Shown piece by piece: positions 27,017-36,152 of a stretch of 64,000 nt of DNA. Position numbers and translations under genes: made by a program. Source of the DNA: Pokkaliibacter sp. MBI-7 (GTDB taxonomy: Bacteria > Pseudomonadota > Gammaproteobacteria > Pseudomonadales > Balneatricaceae). The stretch covers positions 2,175,001 to 2,239,000 of the forward strand of contig NZ_JARVTG010000001.1 of assembly GCF_029846635.1 (NCBI RefSeq), in the 5' to 3' direction. Under the pieces are notes generated by a model, which saw only the letters and a program-made list of their open reading frames with translations, was not told the origin of the DNA and did not search any database. Each line of letters opens with the position of its first letter. Position 1 is the stretch's first letter.

Positions 27017-28231
27017 ATGAGTCATGATGCCACCGCGGATACTGCTGCCAGCCCGGCACAGTTAAACCTGCCCCCCGACAGTGTCGGTCTGGTCACGCCC
27101 CAGACCTTTGTCTTTGATGAGCCCCTCGAGCTGTCCTGCGGCCGCACGCTGGACCACTATCAGCTGATGGTGGAAACCTACGGCACCCTCAACGCCAATG
27201 CCTCCAATGCCATCCTGATCTGTCATGCCTTGTCTGGCCATCATCATGTTGCCGGTTATCACAGTCTGGAAGACCGTAAACCCGGCTGGTGGGATTCTGC
27301 CGTCGGTCCGGGCAAGCCCATCGACACTAACAAATTCTTTGTTGTCGGCCTGAACAACCTGGGCGGTTGTCATGGCAGCAGCGGGCCAACCAGCATCAAT
27401 CCGACGACCGGCCAGCCCTTCGGCCCGGACTTCCCTATCGTCACCGTCAAGGACTGGGTTACTGCTCAGGCGCGTCTGGCTGACCGTCTGGGTATTCAGC
27501 GCTGGGCCGTAGTCATCGGCGGCAGTCTGGGTGGCATGCAGGCGCTACAGTGGAGCATCGACTACCCCGAGCGACTGGCCAATGCCATGGTCATCGCCTC
27601 GGCACCCAAGCTGTCAGCGCAGAATATCGCCTTCAACGAAGTGGCCCGTCAGGCCATCAGCAAGGACCCGGAATTCCATCAGGGTCGCTATGCGGATCAT
27701 CACTCCTACCCCAAGGTCGGGCTGATGCTGGCCCGCATGGTGGGCCATATTACCTATCTGTCCGACGAAGCCATGCGCGAGAAGTTCGGCCGTGAGCTCA
27801 AGCGCGGCAAGCTGTCGTTCGAGTTCGATGTCGACTTTCAGGTGGAAAGCTATCTGCACTATCAGGGCGAGCAGTTCTCCACCGCCTTTGATGCCAATGC
27901 CTATCTGCTGATGACCAAGGCGCTGGACTACTTCGATCCCGCCAGTGAATACGATGATGATCTGGCCGTCGCCCTCAGCCGCGCCCAGTGCCGCTTCATG
28001 CTGATGTCGTTCACCACCGACTGGCGTTTCTCACCGGAGCGTTCACGGGAAATCGTCAACGCGCTGGTCGTGGCCGGAAAAGACGTCAGCTATGCCGAAA
28101 TCGACGCACCACAGGGCCATGATGCGTTCCTGCTGCCCATCCCGCGCTACATGGAACTGATGCAGACCTACCTTGACCGGGTAGCGTCGGATCTCAACAT
28201 CATCCCCGCCGTACAGGGAGGACAGCCATGA
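27017..28231 (+). CDS. metX: Homoserine O-acyltransferase MetX
   Basis: An alpha/beta-hydrolase-fold enzyme that activates homoserine for methionine synthesis. The 404-residue product has the oxyanion and nucleophile motif VIGGSLGGMQALQW, NLGGCHGSSGP, and the catalytic histidine region DAPQGHDAFLLP. Whether acetyl-CoA or succinyl-CoA is the donor cannot be read from the motifs seen here; many MetX proteins paired with MetW use succinyl-CoA. The stop overlaps the metW start by four bases (ATGA), showing tight coupling. Confidence 0.95.
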   Translation: MSHDATADTAASPAQLNLPPDSVGLVTPQTFVFDEPLELSCGRTLDHYQLMVETYGTLNANASNAILICHALSGHHHVAGYHSLEDRKPGWWDSAVGPGKPIDTNKFFVVGLNNLGGCHGSSGPTSINPTTGQPFGPDFPIVTVKDWVTAQARLADRLGIQRWAVVIGGSLGGMQALQWSIDYPERLANAMVIASAPKLSAQNIAFNEVARQAISKDPEFHQGRYADHHSYPKVGLMLARMVGHITYLSDEAMREKFGRELKRGKLSFEFDVDFQVESYLHYQGEQFSTAFDANAYLLMTKALDYFDPASEYDDDLAVALSRAQCRFMLMSFTTDWRFSPERSREIVNALVVAGKDVSYAEIDAPQGHDAFLLPIPRYMELMQTYLDRVASDLNIIPAVQGGQP

Positions 28232-28824
28232 TGTTACGCCCCGATTTGCAACTGATTCAGCAATGGGTACGACCCGGCACCCGTGTCCTTGACCTTGGCT
28301 GTGGTGATGGCGCCCTGCTCGATTACCTGAAACAGCACAAGCAGGTCTCCGGCTATGGTCTGGAAATCGATCCTGCCAATATTCGCCGCTGTCTCGACCG
28401 CGGCGTCTGTGTGCTGGAGCAGAACCTCGACAAGGGGCTGGCCAACTTCCGTGACAACACCTTCGATATGGTGCTGATGAGCCAGGCACTGCAGACCCTG
28501 CACCGCCCGGATCAGGCGCTGGAGGAAATGCTGCGGGTAGGACGTGAATGCATCATCACCTTCCCCAACTTCGGCCACTGGCGCAACCGCCTGCATCTGG
28601 CAGGTATTGGCCGGATGCCGGTGTCGAAGTTCCTGCCCTACGAGTGGTATGACACCCCCAACATCCACTTCTGTACTTTCCGTGACTTCGAGCAACTCTG
28701 CCGCGAACGCGGTATCGCTATACTGGAACGCACCGTGGTGGATTCCGAGCATCAGGACAACTGGGCCAGCCGCTACCTGCCCAACCTGCTGGGCGAAGTG
28801 GCCATCTATCGGGTCAGCCGTTAA
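28228..28824 (+). CDS. metW: Methionine biosynthesis protein MetW
   Basis: A 198-residue class I SAM-methyltransferase-like protein with the binding motif VLDLGCGDGALLDYL and a late VDSEHQDNWASRYLPNLLGE. MetW genes sit next to metX in many proteobacteria and MetW is thought to assist or activate MetX. It begins inside the metX stop, so the two are translated together. Confidence 0.95.
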   Translation: MMLRPDLQLIQQWVRPGTRVLDLGCGDGALLDYLKQHKQVSGYGLEIDPANIRRCLDRGVCVLEQNLDKGLANFRDNTFDMVLMSQALQTLHRPDQALEEMLRVGRECIITFPNFGHWRNRLHLAGIGRMPVSKFLPYEWYDTPNIHFCTFRDFEQLCRERGIAILERTVVDSEHQDNWASRYLPNLLGEVAIYRVSR

Positions 28825-28839
28825 TAACAGGAGAGCGCC

Positions 28840-29391
28840 ATGTTCCGACGCCGCATTGACGATGACCTGAGCCTCAGCCTCTGTCTGCCGGACATGGCCA
28901 TACCGCTGTTTGCCCTGATCGACAGTCAGCGCGCCTATTTACGCCAGTGGCTGCCCTGGGTTGACGATACCCTCAGCAGTGACGACACCCTGGCCTTTCT
29001 GCGCCAGCAGTTACAGCTGCTGGCTGAGCGCGAGGCCATGTCCCTGACGATTATCTATCAGGGGCAGCTGGCCGGATGCCTCGGCCTGCAGCAGGTGGAC
29101 TGGCGCTTGCAAAGCGCCAAGATCGGTTACTGGCTGGCCGAGCCTTATCAGGGCAAAGGCATCATGCAACGCTGCCTGAGCCATTTGCTGGCACTGGCTT
29201 TCGATGAGTGGCAGCTGGCCAAACTGGAAATCCGGGTAGCCAGCAGCAATCTGCGCAGCCGTCGTTTACCCGAGGCGCTGGGCTTTCGCCACGAAGGCAG
29301 GCTGCGTCGGGCTGAACGTCTGCAGCACGACTATGTCGACCATGAACTGTACGGTTTACTGCACGAGGAATGGCTGACCAGTAAGCGGTAA
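28840..29391 (+). CDS. RimL-like GNAT acetyltransferase
   Basis: A 183-residue GNAT protein of the RimJ/RimL type, which acetylate protein N-termini or small amines. Visible elements are QRAYLRQWLPWVD near the N-terminus, the beta-bulge IGYWLAEPYQGKGIMQRCLS acetyl-CoA motif, and ALGFRHEGRLRRAERLQ. The substrate is unknown. It lies 16 bp after metW and 27 bp before a DUF4426 gene, so it appears to be inserted into the usual metW-DUF4426 neighbourhood and co-transcribed. Confidence 0.88.
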   Translation: MFRRRIDDDLSLSLCLPDMAIPLFALIDSQRAYLRQWLPWVDDTLSSDDTLAFLRQQLQLLAEREAMSLTIIYQGQLAGCLGLQQVDWRLQSAKIGYWLAEPYQGKGIMQRCLSHLLALAFDEWQLAKLEIRVASSNLRSRRLPEALGFRHEGRLRRAERLQHDYVDHELYGLLHEEWLTSKR

Positions 29392-29417
29392 GTGACTACG
29401 CATCAGTGGAGAACGCT

Positions 29418-29858
29418 ATGGCTATCCTGAACAGACTTACGCAATGGGGCAGTATTGCCCTGCTGGCACTGTGCCTGACCTCCCCGGCAGTCGCTGAACA
29501 GAAGCAGCAGTTCGGCGCCTATGAAGTCCACTACAACGCCTTCAACTCGACCTTTCTGCAGCCGGACATAGCCAGTCAGTACCATCTGGTGCGCAGTAAG
29601 GAACGTGGGTTACTGAATATCGCCGTGCTCAAAGACGGCAAGCCCGGCAAAACCATGATCAGCGGCTCGGTCAAAAACCTCGCTGGCCAGCGTATCACGC
29701 TGACCTTTCAGGAGATCACGGAACCCTCGGCGGTCTATTACCTGAGCGACTTCACCATCAGTAATGACGATACCCTGGAGTTCAGCATCACCGTGCGCCC
29801 TGATCCACAGGGAGCGGCCCACGAGCTGCACTTCACCCAGACATTTTTTCGCGACTGA
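29418..29858 (+). CDS. DUF4426 periplasmic protein
   Basis: A 146-residue exported protein with a signal sequence ending SPAVAEQ and a beta-rich domain (FGAYEVHYNAFNSTFLQPDI, FTISNDDTLEFSI). DUF4426 genes are commonly found after metX-metW in Pseudomonas and relatives, but no function is established. The ATG at 29418 has GGAGA five bases upstream and is preferred over a GTG at 29406. Confidence 0.85.
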   Translation: MAILNRLTQWGSIALLALCLTSPAVAEQKQQFGAYEVHYNAFNSTFLQPDIASQYHLVRSKERGLLNIAVLKDGKPGKTMISGSVKNLAGQRITLTFQEITEPSAVYYLSDFTISNDDTLEFSITVRPDPQGAAHELHFTQTFFRD

Positions 29859-29952
29859 TGGCGACAGCCGCAAGGCCGTCACAATGAACAGTGGCGGGCA
29901 CACCTGTCTGCACCCGCCACCTCAGGACGTGCTTTCTATGAGAGGAGAGATA

Positions 29953-30822
29953 TCAGCGCAGGCCCGCGACGAAATGCGATAGCGCCTCAAACTTCTCAGG
30001 ATCGTTGTCGACAAACACCACTTTGACACTGATGAATTCGCTACTGGCCGAGCGTTCGCTGGCCTGCACGGAAAACACAAAGCCATTGACCCGCGCCACC
30101 TGCTTGCCGCCTTCCTGCTCGATATCGACCACCGCCGACTCCAGCACCTTGGGCACACGCTCTTCGGTTTTCACCACCAGCGTCGCTTCCTGCAGGCTAA
30201 TGTCTTTGATCACACAGCGCGCCGTGACATTGTCCGGTAACCGTAGCTGGGCAAGCCCCTTGGGCGCATTGCTGGAAGCCACCTTACGGCCACTTCCGGC
30301 GCTTTTCCCGCCTGTCAGCACACTCACCGAGTCAGCCGCAACGCCCTGAATTTTCGCTGGCTGAATGGCCTGAGCCTGCAGTGGATTACCCTGCGCGGCC
30401 TGCAACGGCTGATCATCACGGCGGGCCAGAGCACGCAGATCATGCTTCTTGGCCAGTACCTTGGCGACTTTGTTGATCAGCTGTTCGTTGCTGAATGGCT
30501 TACCGATATAGTCCGTCACACCACTTTGCACCGCCTGAATCACATATTCCTTATCAATCCGGCTGGTAATCATGATGAAGGGCACCTGCTTGCAGCGATC
30601 CTGACCGCGCATCCACTGCAACACTTCCAGCCCGCTCATCTCCGGCATTTCCCAGTCGCACAGGACGATATCGAAATCCACCTTGCCAAGAAGACTCAAG
30701 GCACGCTTGCCGTTAACGGCCTCTTCTACCTCGATAGCAGGCAACTTGGATTTGATGACCCGTTTCACCAGGTCGCGGATAAAGCTGGCGTCGTCCACTA
30801 CCAGCAGCCGTACATCTGCCAT
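29953..30822 (-). CDS. Response regulator with degenerate PilZ-like C-terminal domain
   Basis: The 289-residue protein has a CheY-like receiver at 1-120 with the acidic pair D10/D11, phosphoacceptor D56 (LCDWEMPEMSG), T86/S87 and K108 (GKPF). A low-complexity linker follows. The last ~100 residues resemble a PilZ fold (VIKDISLQEATLVV), but the RxxxR motif and the glycine of DxSxxG used for c-di-GMP binding are not seen. The gene is alone, with no kinase beside it. A role in motility or chemotaxis signalling is plausible but inferred. Confidence 0.8.
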   Translation of the reverse strand: MADVRLLVVDDASFIRDLVKRVIKSKLPAIEVEEAVNGKRALSLLGKVDFDIVLCDWEMPEMSGLEVLQWMRGQDRCKQVPFIMITSRIDKEYVIQAVQSGVTDYIGKPFSNEQLINKVAKVLAKKHDLRALARRDDQPLQAAQGNPLQAQAIQPAKIQGVAADSVSVLTGGKSAGSGRKVASSNAPKGLAQLRLPDNVTARCVIKDISLQEATLVVKTEERVPKVLESAVVDIEQEGGKQVARVNGFVFSVQASERSASSEFISVKVVFVDNDPEKFEALSHFVAGLR

Positions 30823-30932
30823 TGTTTCCCCTTACCTACCCCGCCCTGTGGCCGGGTACATCTTTCCTTTGCTCTCAGAGCCTGCTCACACGCTCAGCCA
30901 TGCCGCACTTTCCTGCCCATCGTCTCGCCCCT

Positions 30933-31187
30933 TCAGGCAAAGCCCAGATGGTTATACAGACGGGCAAACAAGCCGATCACCATGACGGTGATACCAAGCT
31001 TGTACAGAAAGTACTCTCTGGCCTGAAAGGCCACGGTTGGCCGCCAGAAAACTCTCAGTGATCGCCAGTCCTGAGTACGCATACCGTACAGCAGCAAGCC
31101 AGTGACGATCAGAATCAGTCCGGCCAGCAGCAGAATCGGTTCAAGCAGTGCAATCATGGCAATCTCCGGTGGCATCGCCACAGTCAT
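30933..31187 (-). CDS. Small two-helix membrane protein, function unknown
   Basis: An 84-residue product with two predicted membrane helices (about 12-35, ALLEPILLLAGLILIVTGLL; and 65-82, LGITVMVIGLFARLYNHLG) and a positively charged loop between them (RTQDWRSLRVFWRP). No family is recognised. It stands alone between the CheY-PilZ-like gene and ldhA. Coding potential rests on amphipathic and hydrophobic pattern and on the absence of a better alternative. Confidence 0.55.
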   Translation of the reverse strand: MTVAMPPEIAMIALLEPILLLAGLILIVTGLLLYGMRTQDWRSLRVFWRPTVAFQAREYFLYKLGITVMVIGLFARLYNHLGFA

Positions 31188-31234
31188 TATTGTTGTTGTC
31201 GTGCGGACAGAATTGTTCCCGATTTGTAGCAGGA

Positions 31235-32239
31235 TCAGGCCAAATAATCACGCCCTATTCTGTTCAAACAGGGTTGGCCCGCTTCCACATCTGCCAGATT
31301 CTGCAGTGTGGTCTCGGCAATGCTGTGCAGTGCCTCCTCGGTAAAGAAGCCCTGATGGCCGGTAATCAGCACATTATGGAACGTCAGCAGGCGTTCAAAC
31401 TGATCATCATGGATCACCTCGGACGACAGATCTTCAAAGAACAGATCCCCTTCCTGCTCGTACACATCCAGCCCCAGATAACCGATCTTGCCGCTTTTCA
31501 GCGCGGCGATCACGGCGGCGGTATCAATCAGCCCGCCCCGGCTGGTGTTGATCAGCATTACGCCATCGCGCATCTGCGCCAGACTGTCGGCATTGATCAG
31601 GTAATGGGTTTCCAGTGTCAGCGGGCAATGCAGGGAAATCACATCTGCTTCGGCATACAGCTGCTCCAGGGCAACCTGCGCAATACCCAGACTCGCCGCC
31701 TCGGCACTGGGGAACTTGTCATGACCCAGTACCCGCATCCCCATACCCTGCAGAATCCGTGCAGTGGCCAGACCGATGCGACCCAGACCCACAATACCTG
31801 CCGTGCGGCCATGAAAATTGAAACCCAGCAGGCCGTGCAGGGCAAAGTTGCCATCCCGCACCCGCTGGAAGGCACGGTGATATTTACGATTGAGAGTCAG
31901 CATCAGGCCGACACAATGCTCCGCCACCGACTCGGGTGAATAAGCAGGCACCCTGACAACACTGACGCCCAGACGCTCTGCCGCCAGCAAATCAACATTG
32001 TTGAAACCAGCGCAGCGCAGCGCGATCACCTGCAGCCCATGGGCCGCCAGATCAGTCAGCACAGCCTCGGTCAGCTGGTCATTGACGAACACACATACTG
32101 CCGCAAAGCCTCGCGCCAGTTCGCAGGTTTCTTCGTTCAGTCGCACTTTGAAAAACTGCAACTCATGCTGAAACCCCTGATTGGCACGGGTCAGGAATTC
32201 ACGGTCATAGGGCTTGCTTCCAAACACGGCAACACGCAT
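31235..32239 (-). CDS. ldhA: Fermentative D-lactate dehydrogenase
   Basis: An NADH-dependent 2-hydroxyacid dehydrogenase that reduces pyruvate to D-lactate. The 334-residue product starts MRVAVFGSKPYDREFL as in E. coli LdhA. It has the substrate arginine in ALRCAGFNNVDL, the Rossmann motif GIVGLGRIG, NTSRGGLIDT and the catalytic histidine in TGHQGFFTEEAL. The start at 32239 is preferred because AAGGA lies seven bases upstream; the open frame extends 210 bp further but without similarity. A single-gene unit divergent from a reductase gene. Confidence 0.93.
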   Translation of the reverse strand: MRVAVFGSKPYDREFLTRANQGFQHELQFFKVRLNEETCELARGFAAVCVFVNDQLTEAVLTDLAAHGLQVIALRCAGFNNVDLLAAERLGVSVVRVPAYSPESVAEHCVGLMLTLNRKYHRAFQRVRDGNFALHGLLGFNFHGRTAGIVGLGRIGLATARILQGMGMRVLGHDKFPSAEAASLGIAQVALEQLYAEADVISLHCPLTLETHYLINADSLAQMRDGVMLINTSRGGLIDTAAVIAALKSGKIGYLGLDVYEQEGDLFFEDLSSEVIHDDQFERLLTFHNVLITGHQGFFTEEALHSIAETTLQNLADVEAGQPCLNRIGRDYLA

Positions 32240-32546
32240 GGACTTTCCTTCTCTCGTCAAACAGTTAGCACCGCAACGACTACACTCAATAGCACCACAG
32301 AGTCGGCCATCCGGCAGTGGGAGTGGCACCGGCAAGCATAACCTATGCGACCTAGGTATAAGGTCAGCGATTTGCGACAGTGCACCACCTCCCCTAAGAA
32401 TAGATAAGGATTTTTGATAAACGTCAGTATTTGTCGACGTTAACCACAACCGTTACCGCACTTATAAAAATAATAGCCATAACGCTACCGGACCGGATGC
32501 ACACCGTGCCCGGCTCGGTAACACGGGTACAGCCAGGGGGTTAACC
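32240..32546. promoter_or_regulatory. Divergent ldhA / reductase regulatory region with inverted repeat
   Basis: This 307-bp region separates two divergent genes. It contains an inverted repeat AACGTC-N10-GACGTT at 32420-32441 that could be an operator. Promoter hexamers are not convincing on either strand. No gene is seen. Confidence 0.45.
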
Positions 32547-33485
32547 ATGAAAGCGATTCAAATCCATGCCTTTGGTGGCGCGGACGTACTGCAGATCGAT
32601 GAACTGCCCAGTCCGCTGCTGGAAGCCGATCACGTCATCGTCCGCAGCCAGGCGGCGGGAGTTAACCCGATTGACTGGAAAACCCGCGAAGGCGGTGGCG
32701 TAGCCAGCCTGTCTAACGGCTTACCGCTGATTCTGGGGTGGGAAATGGCTGGCGTGGTGGAATCGGCCTCCTCGGAGGTGACCATTTTCCAGCCCGGTGA
32801 TGAAGTGATGGGCCTGCTCAACTTCCCGCAGCCCGGCCGCTGCTATGCCGAAGAAGTCTCCGCCAATGCCGCCCATCTGGTGCACAAGCCCGACAACATC
32901 AGCTTTGCCGAAGCCGCAGCACTGCCACTGGCCGGTCTGACCGCGTGGCAAGCACTGCATGACTATGCTCACCTGCGCGCCGGTCAACGTGTGCTGATTC
33001 TGGCTGCCGCAGGGGGAGTAGGCCATCTGGCCGTGCAGTTTGCCAAACAGGCCGGTGCCGAGGTTATCGCCGTCGCGTCGGAACGCAATCACGACTATCT
33101 GCGCCAGCTGGGTGCCGATGCCTGTATTGATTACTGGAAAGTGGAACTGAAAGACGCCGTTCGTGATGTTGATATCGTACTGGATGGCGTAGGTGGCAGC
33201 AGTGGCGTCAAAGCCCTGGCGGTGCTCAAACACGATGGTGTACTGGTTACCCTGCCGTCAAAAACCGCAGAAGAAGTGGTAGAGGCGGCCTCCCAGCACG
33301 GCTATCGTGCTACCGGCATGCGCGTATTCCCTTCGGCTGACCAGTTGCAGGAAATTGCTGATCTGGTGGAGGCTGGCAAGGTCAGGGTGGAAGTCTCCAC
33401 CACCTTCCCGTTCCAGCAGGTCAGAGAAGCGCATCAGCTCAGCGCCAGTGGCCGGGTGCGTGGCAAGATCGTCCTCACCTTCTGA
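32547..33485 (+). CDS. NADPH:quinone reductase-like zinc-independent MDR oxidoreductase
   Basis: A 312-residue medium-chain dehydrogenase/reductase without the structural zinc cysteines. It has a GroES-like N-terminal half (ILGWEMAGVVE, FQPGDEVMGL) and a Rossmann half with ILAAAGGVGHLAVQFAKQAG binding NADPH. It resembles quinone or enone reductases of the Qor type. The substrate is unknown. It is divergent from ldhA and monocistronic as far as can be seen. Confidence 0.88.
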   Translation: MKAIQIHAFGGADVLQIDELPSPLLEADHVIVRSQAAGVNPIDWKTREGGGVASLSNGLPLILGWEMAGVVESASSEVTIFQPGDEVMGLLNFPQPGRCYAEEVSANAAHLVHKPDNISFAEAAALPLAGLTAWQALHDYAHLRAGQRVLILAAAGGVGHLAVQFAKQAGAEVIAVASERNHDYLRQLGADACIDYWKVELKDAVRDVDIVLDGVGGSSGVKALAVLKHDGVLVTLPSKTAEEVVEAASQHGYRATGMRVFPSADQLQEIADLVEAGKVRVEVSTTFPFQQVREAHQLSASGRVRGKIVLTF

Positions 33486-33536
33486 TCGTGCTTCGCTCAT
33501 CGCCGCCGCGCCTCTGCCGTAGCGGCGATGACAGAC

Positions 33537-35846
33537 TCAGATGGCCGCCGGGCGCACCCCTCGGGCGTGATCCAGCACGTCCAGCCAGCTGTCGATGGGT
33601 TGCGGTCTGCCGTAGAAATAACCCTGATAGTAATGACAGCCGTGCTGCCGCAGGAACTCAGCCTGTTCGGCGTTCTCCACACCTTCCGCCACCACGGACA
33701 GATTGAGATGGCGCGCCATGGCCAGAATCAGCACGACCAGCGAGGCATCACTGGTGTCGCCGGGCAGGTCACGGACAAAATCGCGGTCAATCTTCAGCTC
33801 ATCAATGGGCAGGCGCTTGAGATACACCAGTGACGAATAACCGGTGCCAAAGTCATCAATGGACAACCGTACCCCCAGTTGCTGCAACGACTGCATCTTC
33901 AGCGCCACCTGCTCAACGTCGGCAATCAGCAGGCTTTCTGTCACCTCCAGGGTCAAACGACTGGCGCCAATTTCATGATCACGCAGCAGGCTGCCGATGC
34001 GGTCAAGGAATTCAGGATGGAGGAACTGCCGCACGCTGACATTGACCGAGCAGTGCAGCCGCGGATGCTGCGCCATCAGATGGCAGGTATGGTTCAGCAC
34101 CCAGTCGCCCAGCTCGGCGATCAGACCGTTCTCTTCCGCTACCGGGATAAACTCACCAGGCAGGACCAGCCCACGCTGGGGATGCTTCCAGCGCACCAGG
34201 GTTTCAAAGCTACAAATCTGCCCGTTGCCATCCACCTGCGGCTGCAGATACAGCACAAACTCATCCTTACGCAGCGCGTGACGCAGCTCTTCCCCCACAG
34301 TGAAGCGATGCTCAATGCGCTCCCGCAGTGCCGGTTCGTACCAGCTGCAGGTGCCCCGCCCGGCGTCCTTGGCCTGATACATGGCCATATCAGCACACTT
34401 GAGCAGATCGGCATGCACTTTCCATGTGTCACCAAACAGCACCGCGCCAACGCTACACCCCAGCTTCACTTCACGGGCATGCAGCGACACAGGCATGGCC
34501 ATATGGCGTTGCAACTCCGCAATACGCTGATCCGCATCGGCGCGGGCAATCGCCTCATCACTGCTCAGCTGCGTCATCACCAGTACAAACTCATCGCCAC
34601 CGAGGCGCGCCAGAATATCCCCCTCGCGGGCATGACGACGCAGCCGACCAGCCATGATCTGCAGCAACTCATCACCGGTCGCATGGCCGAAGACATCATT
34701 GATGGTCTTGAAGTAATCCAGATCGATAAACAGCAGCACCCCATGCAGACCGGACACACCCAGCTGCTGAATCACCTCCGGCAGGCGCTGATTGAGCTGG
34801 ATACGGTTGGGTAACTGCGTCAGGGAGTCGTAGAAGGCCAGATTCTCGATGCGTGCCTCGGCCTGTTTGCGCGCGGTGATATCACGACTGATGCCCAGCA
34901 GACCGACCAGCTTGCCAGAGGCGTCGTGCAGCGGTGCCTTGAGCGTATCCAGCAGCACCTGGCGGCCATCGGGGTAACGCACCTCTTCTTCATTGGAGCT
35001 TGGCATGCCTGATTGCATCATGCGTTCGTCATAGCTGCGGAACATGGCAGCCAGCTCCGCACCGAACATGTCTGCATCGGTGCTGCCGACAATGCGGTCA
35101 CGGTCACGGCCAACAAAGTGGGTAAACGCCAGATTACAGCCAAGATAGACCCCTTGCGGGTCCTTGAAGAACACCAGATCCGGGATGGAGTCCAGCAGGC
35201 CACTGAGCAGGATGGTTTGCCGTGTCAGCTCCTTCTCGGCATGCCGACGGCGACGCACATTGACCATCAGCCACAGCATCACCACCAGAGTGACGGCCAG
35301 CGCGGCCATCAGCATACGGGTATAACGCACCTGGGTTTGCAGCAGTTCGCTGTTGCGCGCCTCCACCATTGACTCCAGCTTGCCGGTGTAGCTCAGCAGC
35401 TGGTCACGGGCCAGTGGCTGCCCGGTGACATCAATCAGCACTGAAAACAACGCTTTGCCGCCGTCCTTGATCTGTACAGGCCAGGAGTTGACCTGCATGG
35501 TGCGAATATCACCGTTAGCCAGTCGGTGGGGGAAGACGAAGTAGTTACGCTTTTCCTTCAGCGCGCGCTGGCGCTCGGCGGCTACCTCGGCAGGATCAAG
35601 ACTGTTGATCTGATCAATGCTCATGCGTGCCAGCTGTTCGCCGCTGTAACCATAGAAATGAATGGCGGCCGGGTTGGCAGCAAGAATACGACCAGACTCA
35701 GGATCGATCAGCATCATCGGTGTCCCGCTTTGCTGCAGCAGATCTCCCGGCAAAGCGGTGATGCTCTGCACGGGCATCTCCGCCCCGGCACGCCCTGTCA
35801 GGCTCAGCCAGACAAGGACCAACAACACCCCTCTTATCCACCCCAT
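33537..35846 (-). CDS. Membrane PAS-PAS-GGDEF-EAL c-di-GMP protein
   Basis: A 769-residue signalling protein. Order: signal-like N-terminus (1-23), PAS-like domain (about 27-140), transmembrane helix (about 175-198), second PAS (about 205-330), GGDEF domain (RLGGDEFVLV near 416) and EAL domain (ETLVRW near 547). The GGDEF motif is intact, so cyclase activity is possible. The EAL domain reads ETL but keeps NVSVRQF, EVTESLLI and IDDFGTGYSSL, so phosphodiesterase activity is also plausible. The first PAS domain may sense a signal in the periplasm. Monocistronic. Confidence 0.93.
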   Translation of the reverse strand: MGWIRGVLLVLVWLSLTGRAGAEMPVQSITALPGDLLQQSGTPMMLIDPESGRILAANPAAIHFYGYSGEQLARMSIDQINSLDPAEVAAERQRALKEKRNYFVFPHRLANGDIRTMQVNSWPVQIKDGGKALFSVLIDVTGQPLARDQLLSYTGKLESMVEARNSELLQTQVRYTRMLMAALAVTLVVMLWLMVNVRRRRHAEKELTRQTILLSGLLDSIPDLVFFKDPQGVYLGCNLAFTHFVGRDRDRIVGSTDADMFGAELAAMFRSYDERMMQSGMPSSNEEEVRYPDGRQVLLDTLKAPLHDASGKLVGLLGISRDITARKQAEARIENLAFYDSLTQLPNRIQLNQRLPEVIQQLGVSGLHGVLLFIDLDYFKTINDVFGHATGDELLQIMAGRLRRHAREGDILARLGGDEFVLVMTQLSSDEAIARADADQRIAELQRHMAMPVSLHAREVKLGCSVGAVLFGDTWKVHADLLKCADMAMYQAKDAGRGTCSWYEPALRERIEHRFTVGEELRHALRKDEFVLYLQPQVDGNGQICSFETLVRWKHPQRGLVLPGEFIPVAEENGLIAELGDWVLNHTCHLMAQHPRLHCSVNVSVRQFLHPEFLDRIGSLLRDHEIGASRLTLEVTESLLIADVEQVALKMQSLQQLGVRLSIDDFGTGYSSLVYLKRLPIDELKIDRDFVRDLPGDTSDASLVVLILAMARHLNLSVVAEGVENAEQAEFLRQHGCHYYQGYFYGRPQPIDSWLDVLDHARGVRPAAI

Positions 35847-36152
35847 GCGGAAAGACCCTGAATGTCAGTGCCACCCGCGCGGTTGATTTCCCTGCGTCAG
35901 ACGGTGACTTTATTCATTTTGCTGCCAGAATACGTCCCGACTCTGGCCAGCGTGTCCAGACTCCTTGAATAGTAGAGGATGCTGAGGCAATTGCGGCTGA
36001 TGCCAGTGCATAAAAGGTCAAGATGACGTGAATAGTCAGTTAAATGACAGAACAAGAGACCCGTGCCCGCAGCCTGTGCACAGGGTCCACAAGCCGTTGC
36101 ACGCCACACCGGACCATGACGGAGATGGCACTGCCCCCAGACCGGAGACATC
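35847..36152. other. Intergenic region upstream of the GGDEF-EAL and YihG-like genes
   Basis: A 306-bp gap between divergent genes. It contains a 12-bp palindrome CCTGTGCACAGG at 36073-36084. No convincing promoter, gene or structured RNA is seen. Confidence 0.35.

Noticed and set aside
33879..34814. A 311-residue plus-strand frame
   Set aside because: Antisense to the GGDEF-EAL gene.
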